From an uncultured OM182 clade bacterium (GTDB lineage: Bacteria; Pseudomonadota; Gammaproteobacteria; Pseudomonadales; Azotimanducaceae): DNA of 64,000 bases. The stretch spans positions 1 to 64,000 of the forward strand of contig CAJJAA010000028.1 in NCBI GenBank assembly GCA_905182025.1, in the 5' to 3' direction. The stretch's first letter is position 1. Every line of letters starts with the position of its first letter. The position numbers and the translations under genes were made by a program. This document shows positions 1-9,401 of this stretch, piece by piece. The notes under the pieces are model-generated. The model saw nothing but the letters and a program-made list of their open reading frames with translations. It was not told the DNA's origin and searched no databases.

Positions 1-413
1 CGACGCATGTGGTCAATGGTAATAATGGCGACGTGGTTGAGCAGGTACGGGAACTGACGGGTGGCGGTGTGCACTATTCTTTTGAGGCGATTGGCCTGAA
101 GGCTACCGCTGAACAGAGCTTCAGTATGCTAAGACCGGGCGGCGCAGCGACGGTAATCGGCATGATTCCTGTTGGCGTCAAGATTGAACTCATGGGCGCG
201 GCATTTCTTCAGGAGAAGAAAATTCAGGGCTCGATGATGGGATCGAATCGATTCAGAGTTGATATGCCACGTTTCATTGATTTTTATCTTCAAGGCAAGC
301 TGCATCTAGATCAGATGATTTCGAAGCGTATTGCGCTAGAAGATATTAATGAAGCATTTGCTGATATGAAGACAGGCACCGTAGCGCGAAGCGTTATTAT
401 GTTTGATCACTAG
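1..413 (+). CDS. Zinc-binding alcohol dehydrogenase, C-terminal part (cut by left edge)
   Basis: The reading frame is open from the first base, so the gene starts upstream of the window; about 137 C-terminal residues are visible. They match the second half of the medium-chain dehydrogenase nucleotide-binding domain: a GGGVHYSFEAIG stretch, then LRPGGAATVIGM, then the EKKIQGSMMGS and DINEAFADMKTG segments typical of class III-like and NDMA-type alcohol dehydrogenases. The catalytic and structural zinc regions lie outside the window. It is a paralogue of the complete gene at 59330-60424. The coding strand ends about 10 bases before a stem-loop with a T-run. Family confidence is high; the substrate is unknown. 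Confidence 0.85.
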   Translation, partial: THVVNGNNGDVVEQVRELTGGGVHYSFEAIGLKATAEQSFSMLRPGGAATVIGMIPVGVKIELMGAAFLQEKKIQGSMMGSNRFRVDMPRFIDFYLQGKLHLDQMISKRIALEDINEAFADMKTGTVARSVIMFDH

Positions 414-420
414 TGATATC

Positions 421-480
421 CAGATCAGGCGCATTCAGCCAGCATTTGCTGGGTGATGCTTGATCTGTGTTGAATTTTTC
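421..480 (+). terminator. Probable Rho-independent terminator of the left-edge dehydrogenase
   Basis: CAGATCAGGC (421-430) pairs with GCTTGATCTG (458-467) with one G-T wobble, and an inner CCAGC/GCTGG stem closes an ATTT loop. A T-rich stretch (TTTTT near 475) follows. It sits 7 bases after the stop codon. A second 10-base perfect inverted repeat, CAGAGCTGTA (484-493) with TACAGCTCTG (510-519), lies just beyond and could serve the convergent acyltransferase gene. Confidence 0.65.
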
Positions 481-598
481 AGTCAGAGCTGTACTTAAAA
501 TATTGTCGCTACAGCTCTGTCTGAGGGGTTCGCTTTAAATACGGAACAACTTTTACACGTCGTCGTTCTGTTGCACGACCTCAAGAAACCGCCTCATT

Positions 599-1219
599 CT
601 ATTCGTCATTAGCATCTTCCTCGCGCATACGAATCCGGCTCTTTTTATCGGGGTACTTACCTTTCTTATCCGCATAAAATGCACGAATCCTGTCCATATC
701 CGCGGCAATATCCCCGCTCGGTTGAAACGAAAGACCTAGACCGGCTTCTTTTTTTTCGTAGTCGAGATAACCACAGCAAATCGGCACATTGGCAGCCATT
801 GCGATGCGATAAAAGCCTGACTTCCAATATTCTGTGTAGGCTCGGGTGCCGGAGGGGGGAATGACGATGCAGGTACCTTTGGAATCGGCGATGAAATTCG
901 CAAGATTTTGTACCATGTTGTTACGAGTCGAACGGTCAACAGGAATGCCTCCCAGAAAAGACAGAATTGAGCCGACGACGGGAAAGAACACGTTGCTTTT
1001 CACTAGCCATTTGATTTGAAGACCAAATGAGTACGCGGCACCTAACAAAAAGAATAAATCCCAATTGGTGGTGTGAGGCGCGGCGATGATGATCATGCTC
1101 TTGGACGCAGGGACGCCGCCGGCAACTCGCCAGCCGGTGAGCCTAATGATTGACCTGCCAAGAAAGTGGGCGAACCCATTGCACTTGGGTGCAGGGTGGT
1201 CGGCTCTAATTGCTTGCAT
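599..1219 (-). CDS. PlsC-like 1-acyl-glycerol-phosphate acyltransferase family protein
   Basis: A 206-residue protein of the lysophospholipid acyltransferase (PlsC/LPLAT) family. The HX4D catalytic motif is seen as HTTNWD around residue 49. The substrate motif normally written EGTR appears as PPSGTR, so the conserved Glu is Ser, as in a known subgroup of short LPLAT proteins. The segment GGIPVDRS between them is the usual block II. Such proteins transfer acyl chains to lysophospholipids or related lipids at the inner membrane face. It converges with the left-edge dehydrogenase and has no visible operon partner. Family is secure; acceptor lipid unknown. Confidence 0.8.
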   Translation of the reverse strand: MQAIRADHPAPKCNGFAHFLGRSIIRLTGWRVAGGVPASKSMIIIAAPHTTNWDLFFLLGAAYSFGLQIKWLVKSNVFFPVVGSILSFLGGIPVDRSTRNNMVQNLANFIADSKGTCIVIPPSGTRAYTEYWKSGFYRIAMAANVPICCGYLDYEKKEAGLGLSFQPSGDIAADMDRIRAFYADKKGKYPDKKSRIRMREEDANDE

Positions 1220-1719
1220 AGTAGTTGCTCAAAATGGGCGAGATTCAATGCCAGCTCCAGGGTACGGTAATCGACTTGTCAGCTAGGAGTTGAATGTATC
1301 ATTGGCCTTGAGGATGTACTAGCCTTGATAGCCCTAGCGTATTGAGCTGGGGACTATTTGTTTTGCTGAAAATTAATAAATGGGCGATCAAGTCGCACTT
1401 TTATTAGCGCTTTATTGAGCTCTTTACTTGGCAGTTGAGTGAGTGTTGCGTTGCGGGAACGTCCTTTGCTGATAGGCGGGGTATATTTCCCTACCGGTGG
1501 TTATTTAGAAGACATTAAGTGGCGTATACATTAGGGCGGTGAGTTAAAGTGTCATTGATGAGATGTTGAATAAAAGCTCGAAAAAGAAAGCGAACACAAA
1601 TTGAATGATCATGGTCAGAGGCGGCAAGCTGCTTTCAAGAAGTAGGCTTGCAGAGAGCTTGTTACAAGAATAGCTCGATGTGGAAGGCGCGCTGACAAAC
1701 AATTTTTATCTGAAAGTGA
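1220..1719. other. 500-bp intergenic region with no recognisable gene
   Basis: This gap separates the divergent acyltransferase and TPR-CHAT genes and should hold promoters for both. I found no convincing ORF, RNA gene or strong palindrome. The sequence just before the TPR-CHAT start has only a weak ribosome site (GAAAGTGA). Confidence 0.5.
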
Positions 1720-4700
1720 ATGTATATGATGAATAGATTATTGCTCTTCGTGCTGGTCGGACTTCTGTCGACCTTATCTCATGCCAATGAGGCAGACGAG
1801 TTGCGAGCGCAAATTGACGCGTTGATTGCCAACAGTGGCGGTCAGGGGGTAGTTGACGCTGATAAGCAGAGGATCGCCGTCGCTCATGAGGCCTTGTCTC
1901 GCTACTTTAGTGCAGAGCCCGAATGGAGTAAGGCAGTACTTGCTGAAATCAATCAGGTTGATGATGCCCAGGTACCACTTGTCGAGATGCTACAAGCAAT
2001 GTTTGCAGAGGCTCGTGCTGCAATTGAGTCCGGCGATCTTGAAGCGGCTATCTCGGCGCAGCAAGGTGCCGTCATGATGGCATCGGAAAGTTTTGGCGAG
2101 GCACATTGGCTCAGCATTTCAAGTAAACGCGATTTAGGTATTTTATTTCGTGAAGCGGGTGATGCTGATGGCGCCCAAGAGAATTATGCGGCAGCCCTTG
2201 ATTCAAGTCGTGAAATGCTCGGTGACGGCCATCCTGAAACGTTAAAGGTGATGAGTCTGATTGCAGAACTCTACAACGCCCTTGGGTTATTCGATGATGC
2301 ACATTTCATGCTTGACATGGTGTCTGATGGTTTTGAAGGCTCCCTCGGGGCTCAACATCCAGCAACGATAGATGCGCGATGGGGCGAAATCGATAACCTT
2401 CAGGATGCGGGTCAGTATGAATTAGCCATCGAAAAACTTTCCGGTCTGTGTGCAACAATTGAGCTTGGTTACGGCTCTTATCATCCACAATCGATTACGT
2501 GCCTAAAATGGAGTGCAGAAGTTCAAACCACACTGGGGCAGTTGGCGGAAGCAGAATCGAGTTATGAGACCATGATTGCGCGATTAGCGATGACGCAGGA
2601 AAACATCGACCCATTCGTTTTGAATACGTTGACCGCGCTCGCCGAAATTTATCGCATACGTGGAAACTATCGTGACAGCCAGGACGTTTTATCGGGTGTT
2701 ATTCAAACCAGCAGTCAGATTGGTGCGGTCGAGTCGAGCTATCTGGCGAGATCGAACTTAGGTCGTGTGTTCAACACGATGGGTCAATATGAAAAAGCCC
2801 AGCAGCTAACGGAAGATGTACTCGATTATGGTCTGCGTGCTTGGCAGGATCAGCCAATTAACATTTACAACACATTGCTTGAGCTCGGCGGCATATATCA
2901 AAGACAAGGTAAGCTCGCAGAGGCTGAAGCAACTTTTGAAGAAGCACTGACGGGTCTGGTTGCAACCTATGGTCCAAGCCATCCTTCATCCTTGGTTGCG
3001 AGCGGTAATTTAGGTCAAATATATGAGCTGGCGGGTTTGTATGACAAAGCGGAACCGCTATTGAAAGAGACATTACTCGTCATGGAAGAGGTGCTAGGGC
3101 CAGAGCAACCCAATACAATTGTCACTCGAAACAATCTTGCAGCGTTACATGAAAGCCAGGGAAACTTTCGAGAAGCCGAGCCTTTGTACCGTAAGTCCAT
3201 TGATATGTTGACGGGACTCCACGGTCTAGGTCACACCGATACTGTCGCGGTTAAGAACAATTTGGCATACCTTTACATGCTGATGGAAGACCATGAAAAG
3301 GCTGCGCAAATGTTTATGGAGGTCGAAGCTGATTGGGTCGGCCTATTTGGTGAGGATCATCAAAACACACTCAAATCTGGTAATAATCTCGGACGAGTCT
3401 TCTATCGACTCGAGCGTTACGAGGAAGCAGAAGAGAAAATCAGCCTGACTCTCGCGGCAAGACAGAGGGTCCTTGGAGAGTCTCACATCGACAGCATTCG
3501 ATCGATGATTGACCTGGGTAAAGTCTTTATCGAACAAGGTAAGTTGGATACGGCAGAGTCTCTGTTAACCGACGCGCTAGACTTGGCTGAGTCTAATCTC
3601 GGTAATCTTCACCCTTATACCTTTGAGGCTTTAAATGCGTTGGCGAACTCAAAGGTTGCTGCTAACAATCTCCAAGCGGCTTCAGATTTGATGCAGGTCG
3701 GTTTTCAGCGTAGGAGTCAGTTTTTCGACACAATGCTTTGGACAACAGGTGAAAATGCGCGTGAAGGCTATATCCGCTTGCATAGAGGCGAATACAATAA
3801 TTACGTTGCCTTGCTCGTCAAGATAGGTGATGAAAATTCAGCCATGCGATTGGTTGATGCGAGCCTGCAACGGAAAGGTTTATTGCTTAAAGTCACTTCT
3901 GAAATTCAACAAATTGCGACCATGGCAACCGACCCTGAACTGTCTGGGCTTGCTTCGTCGTTAGAAGAGGCGCGCAAAGATTTAGCGGCGATGACACTTT
4001 CAGGACCAACCGCAGAAACCCAAGGTAGGCATACGAAAGTCTTGTATGCACTGGAACAGAAAGTTAATGAACTGCAGGGCCAAATTGGTCGCGCGAGTGT
4101 GCGGTTTAGAACATCCATTGCACAAATAAGTGCTGAACGCTTGGCAAACTCAATCGGCAACGATAAAGCGTTAGTCGATTACATGATCTATGAAGACGGT
4201 GACGAGAAAATGTTACTGGCAGCGATAGTGAAAAAGCAAGATGATCAGGCTTCATTTGAGATGTTGGTTTACGAAGACAATGCAGCTCTTGACCTTAGTG
4301 TTGGGGAATATCGGGAACTCATCCAGGATGATGGCGCAGATGAAGACGAGTTGCTGGAAGTCGGCATGATAGCCTATGAGCAAGTCTGGGCTCCCTTAGC
4401 GGATGTGCTGGATGGCATTGAGTATGTCTACCTCGTGCCCGATGGCTTACTGAACATTGCACCATTCAATGCCTTCGTCGACGAAGATGAACGTTATCTC
4501 ATCCAAACCCACGACATTCATATCCTTACGTCTGGCCGCGATCTATTACCGAATGAATACTCTTTGGCTGAAGGCGAGTACATGGTGTTAGCTGGTCCTG
4601 ACTATGATTCTGATGAAGTTGTCAGCAAAGAGGTCATTGCAATTGCTCAACAACGCCGTTCGTCAGCGTTGAAGATGGGTATTCGAGGCGCCGGCGGCGG

Positions 4701-5412
4701 TCTGCGAGGACTGAGTTTCGCACCTCTGCCCGGCGCGGAGATGGAAGGTAGGATCATTATCGATCAGGTTGAAGCGAGTGAGGCGGTCAGCCAAAACTAT
4801 TTCGGCAGTAACGCACAGGAACAGGTACTGGTTTCTATGGAAACCCCTCCAGAGATACTCCATATCGCGACCCATGGTTTTTTCCTTGAAGCTGACGACA
4901 CTTTGAGGAAACGTATTTTAAAGGCTCAACGTGGATCAGAAATACATGTACCACCACCGGGTGACAATCCGCTACTAAGAGCAGGCTTGGCTTTCGCCGG
5001 TATCAATACCAATGCACAATTCTTGGGTGACATCGACACAACCAATGACGGTGTTTTGACCGCACTCGAAGTGCTTGATTTGAATCTGTCGGGCACACGT
5101 TTGGTTGTTCTTTCAGCCTGTGAAACCGGCCTGGGTGAAATTCATGAAGGTGAGGGCGTATATGGCCTAAGACGCGCATTTCAGGAGGCCGGGGTTGCGG
5201 AAGTAATTAGTTCGCTATGGGAAGTCAGTGATGCTGGCACGCAGGCACTAATGACTGATTTTTATGAGGAAGTGACCGCTGGCACGCCGGCCCGAGAAGC
5301 ACTGCGTAAAGTGCAGCTGGATATGATTGATTCAGCCGAATGGGGCTACCCCTATGTTTGGTCTGCCTTCATGATTGTTGGAAGCTATGAGTCCCTCAGG
5401 ATTCACGGCTAA
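1720..5412 (+). CDS. Secreted TPR-CHAT domain protein (caspase-like protease fold)
   Basis: A 1230-residue protein with an N-terminal signal peptide (hydrophobic residues 5-20, likely cleavage after SHA). Residues about 100-720 form kinesin-light-chain-type TPRs, recognisable by GxxHPxT-like turns recurring roughly every 42 residues (GDGHPET, GAQHPAT, GPSHPSS, GEDHQNT, GNLHPYT). The C-terminal 350 or so residues are a CHAT domain of the caspase/separase clan with the catalytic dyad visible: His1052 in IATHGFF and Cys1134 in SACETGLGE. CHAT proteins are established as, or predicted to be, proteases. This one should act in the periplasm or outside. The start could equally be the ATG at 1729. 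The substrate is unknown. A YegD-like Hsp70 gene follows on the same strand. Confidence 0.9.
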   Translation: MYMMNRLLLFVLVGLLSTLSHANEADELRAQIDALIANSGGQGVVDADKQRIAVAHEALSRYFSAEPEWSKAVLAEINQVDDAQVPLVEMLQAMFAEARAAIESGDLEAAISAQQGAVMMASESFGEAHWLSISSKRDLGILFREAGDADGAQENYAAALDSSREMLGDGHPETLKVMSLIAELYNALGLFDDAHFMLDMVSDGFEGSLGAQHPATIDARWGEIDNLQDAGQYELAIEKLSGLCATIELGYGSYHPQSITCLKWSAEVQTTLGQLAEAESSYETMIARLAMTQENIDPFVLNTLTALAEIYRIRGNYRDSQDVLSGVIQTSSQIGAVESSYLARSNLGRVFNTMGQYEKAQQLTEDVLDYGLRAWQDQPINIYNTLLELGGIYQRQGKLAEAEATFEEALTGLVATYGPSHPSSLVASGNLGQIYELAGLYDKAEPLLKETLLVMEEVLGPEQPNTIVTRNNLAALHESQGNFREAEPLYRKSIDMLTGLHGLGHTDTVAVKNNLAYLYMLMEDHEKAAQMFMEVEADWVGLFGEDHQNTLKSGNNLGRVFYRLERYEEAEEKISLTLAARQRVLGESHIDSIRSMIDLGKVFIEQGKLDTAESLLTDALDLAESNLGNLHPYTFEALNALANSKVAANNLQAASDLMQVGFQRRSQFFDTMLWTTGENAREGYIRLHRGEYNNYVALLVKIGDENSAMRLVDASLQRKGLLLKVTSEIQQIATMATDPELSGLASSLEEARKDLAAMTLSGPTAETQGRHTKVLYALEQKVNELQGQIGRASVRFRTSIAQISAERLANSIGNDKALVDYMIYEDGDEKMLLAAIVKKQDDQASFEMLVYEDNAALDLSVGEYRELIQDDGADEDELLEVGMIAYEQVWAPLADVLDGIEYVYLVPDGLLNIAPFNAFVDEDERYLIQTHDIHILTSGRDLLPNEYSLAEGEYMVLAGPDYDSDEVVSKEVIAIAQQRRSSALKMGIRGAGGGLRGLSFAPLPGAEMEGRIIIDQVEASEAVSQNYFGSNAQEQVLVSMETPPEILHIATHGFFLEADDTLRKRILKAQRGSEIHVPPPGDNPLLRAGLAFAGINTNAQFLGDIDTTNDGVLTALEVLDLNLSGTRLVVLSACETGLGEIHEGEGVYGLRRAFQEAGVAEVISSLWEVSDAGTQALMTDFYEEVTAGTPAREALRKVQLDMIDSAEWGYPYVWSAFMIVGSYESLRIHG

Positions 5413-5449
5413 CTAGACAGTCTGTAAAATTATCTATGAGTAGAAAGCG

Positions 5450-5487
5450 GGTCAACTGGAAAACTGTTCAGGTATTTCCAGTTGATC
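5450..5487 (+). terminator. Stem-loop after the TPR-CHAT gene, no U-tract
   Basis: TCAACTGGAAA (5452-5462) is exactly complementary to TTTCCAGTTGA (5475-5485), with a 12-base loop and outer G-T and G-C pairs. It lies 40 bases after the stop codon. No T-run follows, so it is not a classical intrinsic terminator; an RNA 3'-end stabiliser or a weak terminator is possible. Confidence 0.45.
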
Positions 5488-5633
5488 AACCCAACCCGTC
5501 AACGTCTATTTCTGTTTTCAGACGATAACCATGACAACTTCTGGCTTGGCCCGTTGGCAGGACGAAATAAATATGCGTTAATTGCCGACTTTTTTCGATT
5601 TTCATCTGACCTCAGTGGGCGCAACAACAAGCT

Positions 5634-7037
5634 ATGGCAAAAAAAATAGGTATAGGGATTGATTTCGGCACGTCGAATTCTGCTGCTGCATGGTTCGATG
5701 GTGATCAGGTCAAACTCGTTCAGCTGGAAACACATGACGCGATTATGCCGACAGCCACACATATTGATCGCGATTTACAGACGATTGTCGGTCAACAGGC
5801 GGTCACTCAATATATTGATGAAAATCGTGATCGAATTGTCGAGTTAACACCGGAGATTGTCGCCAAGGCGCAGGTACTTACGGGTGAAGCTAACGCCCAT
5901 GACCCTAGCTCTGAAGCCGAGGTGTCGACGATCAACACCTACGGCAAGGCGATTATTGACCGCGGTCTACCCGGACGACTGTTTCGGGGGGTAAAACGCT
6001 TGTTAGGAAACCCGTCGATTAATCGTCTCATGGTATTTGACCAAGCATTTCGCGTCGTAGCCTTAGTAACGCCGGTGCTTGTTCATATTCGACGAAAAAT
6101 ACAGGACACGCTGCATATTAAAACCTTCGATGTTCATTTTGGACACCCAGTGAACTTCGAAGGCCTTGGTGATCATAGCAATGAGCTGGGTAAGTCTCGA
6201 TTAACGGAAGCACTCAATTACGCGGGCATGAAAGCCGTCTCTTTCTATCCAGAGCCGATTGCCGCGACCATGAGTTATCTGCAGCACGAACAACCGAAGA
6301 ACGCGGGCTTGGCGCTGACACTCGATTTTGGCGGTGGTACGTTGGATTTGAGTGTGGTGGCCTACGAAGGCGTAAAATTTGAAGTACTGTCAACCGGTGG
6401 CATGTCGCTGGGTGGTGATCATATCGATCAGTTGATCTTCAGAGAGCTGCTGTTTCCGCTTTTTGGTAAGGGTGAAATCTGGAGCAGAGTGGTTGATGGA
6501 CGACTTATCGAAAATGAATTTCCGTTTGTAGAATTCGAAGACAAGCTTCTTAACTGGGCGGTGACTTATACGCTTAACCAGAACCATTACCGGGCTAAAG
6601 TAGCCGACTGTATCGCTCAGGGCGGCGAGCTAGGTAGGAAATTACAACGTCTTGATGAGCTGATTACACACAATTATAGCTATCTTGTGTTTCAGTATAT
6701 TAAAGAAGCCAAAGTTGCACTCTCTGAACATGAGCAGACCGTCCTTGATATTCCTGAGCTAGATATCTCTGTGACCTTCACCCGTCAGCAATTTGAATCT
6801 ATGATGGTCGACATGCTGAGTGATATAGATCAAATCGTCGACAAAGTGTTGTTGGATGCTAATAAAACAGCATCTGAAATCAGCGTATTAATTCGTACCG
6901 GAGGCTCTTCGCAAATTGCCTCGGTTCGAGACCTGATGGAGGCTAAATTCCCTGGTCGCGTGACGGAACATGACCCGTTTACGAGTGTCGCGACCGGTCT
7001 TGCCATTGCAAGCTATTATGGTTACCAGTTTGAGTAA
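5634..7037 (+). CDS. Hsp70-family protein, YegD-like
   Basis: A 467-residue actin/Hsp70-fold ATPase, about the length of E. coli YegD (around 450) and lacking the long DnaK substrate-binding region. The phosphate-1 loop is IGIDFGTSNSAAAW (residues 6-19), the phosphate-2 loop is LDFGGGTLDLS starting near residue 230, and the adenosine motif is RTGGSSQIASV near residue 423. No signal peptide, so cytoplasmic. YegD-type proteins are putative chaperones without a firmly assigned client. The gene follows the CHAT gene after 221 bp and overlaps the start of the next ORF by 20 bp, so those two are probably translationally coupled. Residues about 300-390 are a family-specific insertion relative to DnaK. 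Confidence 0.88.
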   Translation: MAKKIGIGIDFGTSNSAAAWFDGDQVKLVQLETHDAIMPTATHIDRDLQTIVGQQAVTQYIDENRDRIVELTPEIVAKAQVLTGEANAHDPSSEAEVSTINTYGKAIIDRGLPGRLFRGVKRLLGNPSINRLMVFDQAFRVVALVTPVLVHIRRKIQDTLHIKTFDVHFGHPVNFEGLGDHSNELGKSRLTEALNYAGMKAVSFYPEPIAATMSYLQHEQPKNAGLALTLDFGGGTLDLSVVAYEGVKFEVLSTGGMSLGGDHIDQLIFRELLFPLFGKGEIWSRVVDGRLIENEFPFVEFEDKLLNWAVTYTLNQNHYRAKVADCIAQGGELGRKLQRLDELITHNYSYLVFQYIKEAKVALSEHEQTVLDIPELDISVTFTRQQFESMMVDMLSDIDQIVDKVLLDANKTASEISVLIRTGGSSQIASVRDLMEAKFPGRVTEHDPFTSVATGLAIASYYGYQFE

Positions 7038-8535
7038 GATTATTGGTCTTTTTTGTCTGCTGCTTGTTTTGCTCCCCAGCGGCGTCTTGGGTTTTTATGA
7101 TGTTGTCGAGGTTGCGACGGGAAAGGCAATGAGCCAAACCGTCCTATCAATGCAACGGCAAGATTCTGGGATGGCAGATTTAGCATTGATTAGTGTTGCT
7201 AAAGATGGCTCTCGAAAAATTGAATTGTACGTGGCAGCTGACAACTATCAGGCGCCAAAAATCGAACGACCGTTGGCTGAGGATGTCATCTTCGTTGATA
7301 GCGGTAGGTATGGAAACACGGATGCGTTACTTTTGTTTAGCGCTCGCCAGGCGCGAATAATCAATATCAACACAGGCGTTGAGTCGCCTGTTATTGAATT
7401 TAGCTCAATTTATAATTCGCCTCTTTACGATTCAGTTCCTCAAATTAATGTCTTTAAAGACCTCAACAACGACGGTTTGGATGACTTTCTTATTCCTACG
7501 TTTGACGGTTATTTGGTCTCGGTTCAGTTAAGCAGCGGCGAGTTTTCAGATCCTCAGCTGATTCCAGCACGGCCTTTGATGGACATGTCGTATAACAATC
7601 ATCCATGGTATCAAGCGGCAAACCTTTTTCTGGTGGACATGAATCTTGACGGTAAGGCGGATATTTGTTTTTGGAAGGAGGGCGACTTCATCGTTTATCC
7701 ACAGTTAGATGATGGTGGGTTTGATACCTCACCCGTGACTGTTAGGTCGCAAGTTAGTTTCGACCTCGACGGTATCGATGGTATCTCTGTGCGGATGCAA
7801 GATGAAGATCAGTCGGATCGGCTGACGACGGTACTGCATGAGTTGCGAGATTTGGATGGCGATGGCATCACGGATATTCTGACGCAAGCAATCCGCAGTA
7901 AAGGTGTGTTTAATAAGAAAACGACCGTTGCTTTCCACAAGGGGTTTGCAGCAGATAACGGCTTTGTTCGTTTCGATCCGACGGCTTCTTCTGTTATCCA
8001 ATCAAAAGGCTTTCAATATGAAATGAGAAGTCGAGATCTCAATAACAACGGTGAGGTTGATATCCTGATTTCATCGGTGGAAATAGGCGTAACTAAAATT
8101 ATTGGCGCGCTGTTAACCAACTCAGTCAAGATCGATCTGGGTTTCTATGAAATGAAGCAAGGCACATACCCAAAGACTGCAGACCATGTGCGTGAAATCA
8201 CCGCAAAATTTAGCTTAAGTACGGGTGAGTTTTGGTATCCCTTCGTGCGCGTAGTCGACGCTAACGGTGACGGTCTTGATGATCTTTTAGTTCAGCGGGG
8301 CGATGACCAGGTACTGGTTTTTGTTGGTGATGCCGACAAGCTGTTTAATAAAACGCCAATCAAAATTTCAGCCCCTATGCCGAAAGATCCAGACTTCGTT
8401 AGCATAAGCAGGTTAAATGGCGATGAGATTGAAGATGTCGTACTAAAAATTCCACCTGACATCTCCGATTCTAACGGCTCGCATAGGATAATATTGCTGT
8501 TATCTAATCACGGCGGCGCGCTGCGCCCCAACTAA
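7018..8535 (+). CDS. Exported FG-GAP/VCBS repeat protein
   Basis: The product has a signal peptide (SKIIGLFCLLLVLLPSGVLG) and repeated acidic loops of the FG-GAP/VCBS calcium-binding type: DLNNDGLDD, DMNLDGKAD, DLDGDGITD, DLNNNGEVD and DANGDGLDD, each followed by a hydrophobic strand. This predicts a periplasmic or surface beta-propeller. I place the start at the ATG at 7018 because the upstream in-frame start (6970) would bury the signal peptide; TTG at 7030 is also possible. It overlaps the Hsp70-like gene by 20 bp, so the two are probably co-transcribed. No enzymatic domain is visible, so the function is unknown; a binding or scaffold role is inferred only from the fold. Confidence 0.82.
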   Translation: MVTSLSKIIGLFCLLLVLLPSGVLGFYDVVEVATGKAMSQTVLSMQRQDSGMADLALISVAKDGSRKIELYVAADNYQAPKIERPLAEDVIFVDSGRYGNTDALLLFSARQARIININTGVESPVIEFSSIYNSPLYDSVPQINVFKDLNNDGLDDFLIPTFDGYLVSVQLSSGEFSDPQLIPARPLMDMSYNNHPWYQAANLFLVDMNLDGKADICFWKEGDFIVYPQLDDGGFDTSPVTVRSQVSFDLDGIDGISVRMQDEDQSDRLTTVLHELRDLDGDGITDILTQAIRSKGVFNKKTTVAFHKGFAADNGFVRFDPTASSVIQSKGFQYEMRSRDLNNNGEVDILISSVEIGVTKIIGALLTNSVKIDLGFYEMKQGTYPKTADHVREITAKFSLSTGEFWYPFVRVVDANGDGLDDLLVQRGDDQVLVFVGDADKLFNKTPIKISAPMPKDPDFVSISRLNGDEIEDVVLKIPPDISDSNGSHRIILLLSNHGGALRPN

Positions 8536-8682
8536 CCTTGTTCGCTGTCAAAAGCCATTCGCTTGATCTCTACCCTTATCGAGACAATGCGTCTTATACT
8601 CGGTAATCTAAAATGCCAATCTGTGCCCTTAATACAGATTGTGACCCCTTCATCGTGCGGTTTGTCGAATATCTAAACCCTT

Positions 8683-9297
8683 TTGGCATCCAGTGCGTCT
8701 AATGTTTATATCTCGGATATTGGATTGATTGAGCATAGTGTGTCCATAAGCGCAGTGCAGGATGATAAAGCTGACGCACAGGAAAAAAGGGCTGCAGAGC
8801 AAGCTCTAGTAGCCCGTGCGAAAAGCAACGACTATGGTGCGTACGAGCAGTTGTATCGCATGCATATTGGGCGCGTCTACGCGCTCTGCCGACGCCTTTG
8901 TAAAGATCAAGATATGGCAGAAGACTTGGCGCAAGAAGCATTTATTCTTGCCTGGCGCAAATTGTCGAGTTTTCGAGGCGATAGTGCATTCGGTAGCTGG
9001 CTTTATCGAATCGCAACGAATGCCTGCTTGAGCTATCTGCGCAAACAAAAACCCTTTCAAAACAGTTTGGATATTGATGATACCGAAGAGGAATCGATGC
9101 CCGATGATGTTGATGGACAAATGGGTCTAGAACATGCCATTAGCCAACTACCGCACGGGGCGAGAACTGTGTTTGTGTTGTATAGCCTTGAGGGACATAC
9201 CCATGACGAGATTGCAGGCATGCTAAATATCGCGCAAGGCAGCAGTAAAGCTCAACTGCATCGCGCAAGGCAGTTGTTGCAGAAATTTCTGAGTTAA
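8683..9297 (+). CDS. ECF-type RNA polymerase sigma-70 factor
   Basis: A group 4 (ECF) sigma factor of about 185-204 residues. Region 2 is clear (YEQLYRMHIGRVYALCRRL, then DLAQEAFILAWRKLSSF and FGSWLYRIATNACLSYLRK). Region 4 ends the protein (ISQLPHGARTVFVLYSLEG, HDEIAGMLNI, SSKAQLHRARQLL). The start is uncertain: TTG at 8683 gives the longest product, and TTG 8725 or GTG 8740 would remove a poorly conserved leader; none has a strong ribosome site. It is followed by a membrane protein in the anti-sigma position and a DUF4097 protein, the usual order of such modules. It probably directs transcription of its own operon, but no paired promoter motif could be confirmed. Confidence 0.92.
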   Translation: MASSASNVYISDIGLIEHSVSISAVQDDKADAQEKRAAEQALVARAKSNDYGAYEQLYRMHIGRVYALCRRLCKDQDMAEDLAQEAFILAWRKLSSFRGDSAFGSWLYRIATNACLSYLRKQKPFQNSLDIDDTEEESMPDDVDGQMGLEHAISQLPHGARTVFVLYSLEGHTHDEIAGMLNIAQGSSKAQLHRARQLLQKFLS

Positions 9298-9346
9298 ACC
9301 TTTGCTGTTGAGTTGGCGTCAAAGTTTACAAGAAGCGAGAAGTTAG

Positions 9347-9401
9347 ACGTAAGAAGTAAACGTTAGGAAGTAAGCGTTAAGAAATAACAGTTAGGTATGT
9401 G
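9347..9401 (+). repeat. Degenerate 14-bp tandem repeat before the putative anti-sigma gene
   Basis: Consecutive units read ACGTAAGAAGTAA (9347-9359), ACGTTAGGAAGTAA (9360-9373) and GCGTTAAGAAATAA (9374-9387), followed by a partial CAGTTAGGTATGTG that includes the ATG at 9397. A related GAGAAGTTAG precedes them. The units are purine-rich with stops in several frames. They fill the gap between the sigma gene and the next gene and may supply ribosome-binding or regulatory sequence; function unknown. Confidence 0.75.

Noticed and set aside
1086-1286. Short plus-strand frame opposite the acyltransferase start
   Set aside because: Antisense to the PlsC-like gene for most of its length and ends in a featureless gap.
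1720-8535. Claim that the CHAT/Hsp70/FG-GAP trio is an anti-phage defence system
   Set aside because: The CHAT protein is exported and no nuclease, gasdermin, reverse transcriptase or CRISPR partner is present; only a hypothesis of a linked envelope function is kept.
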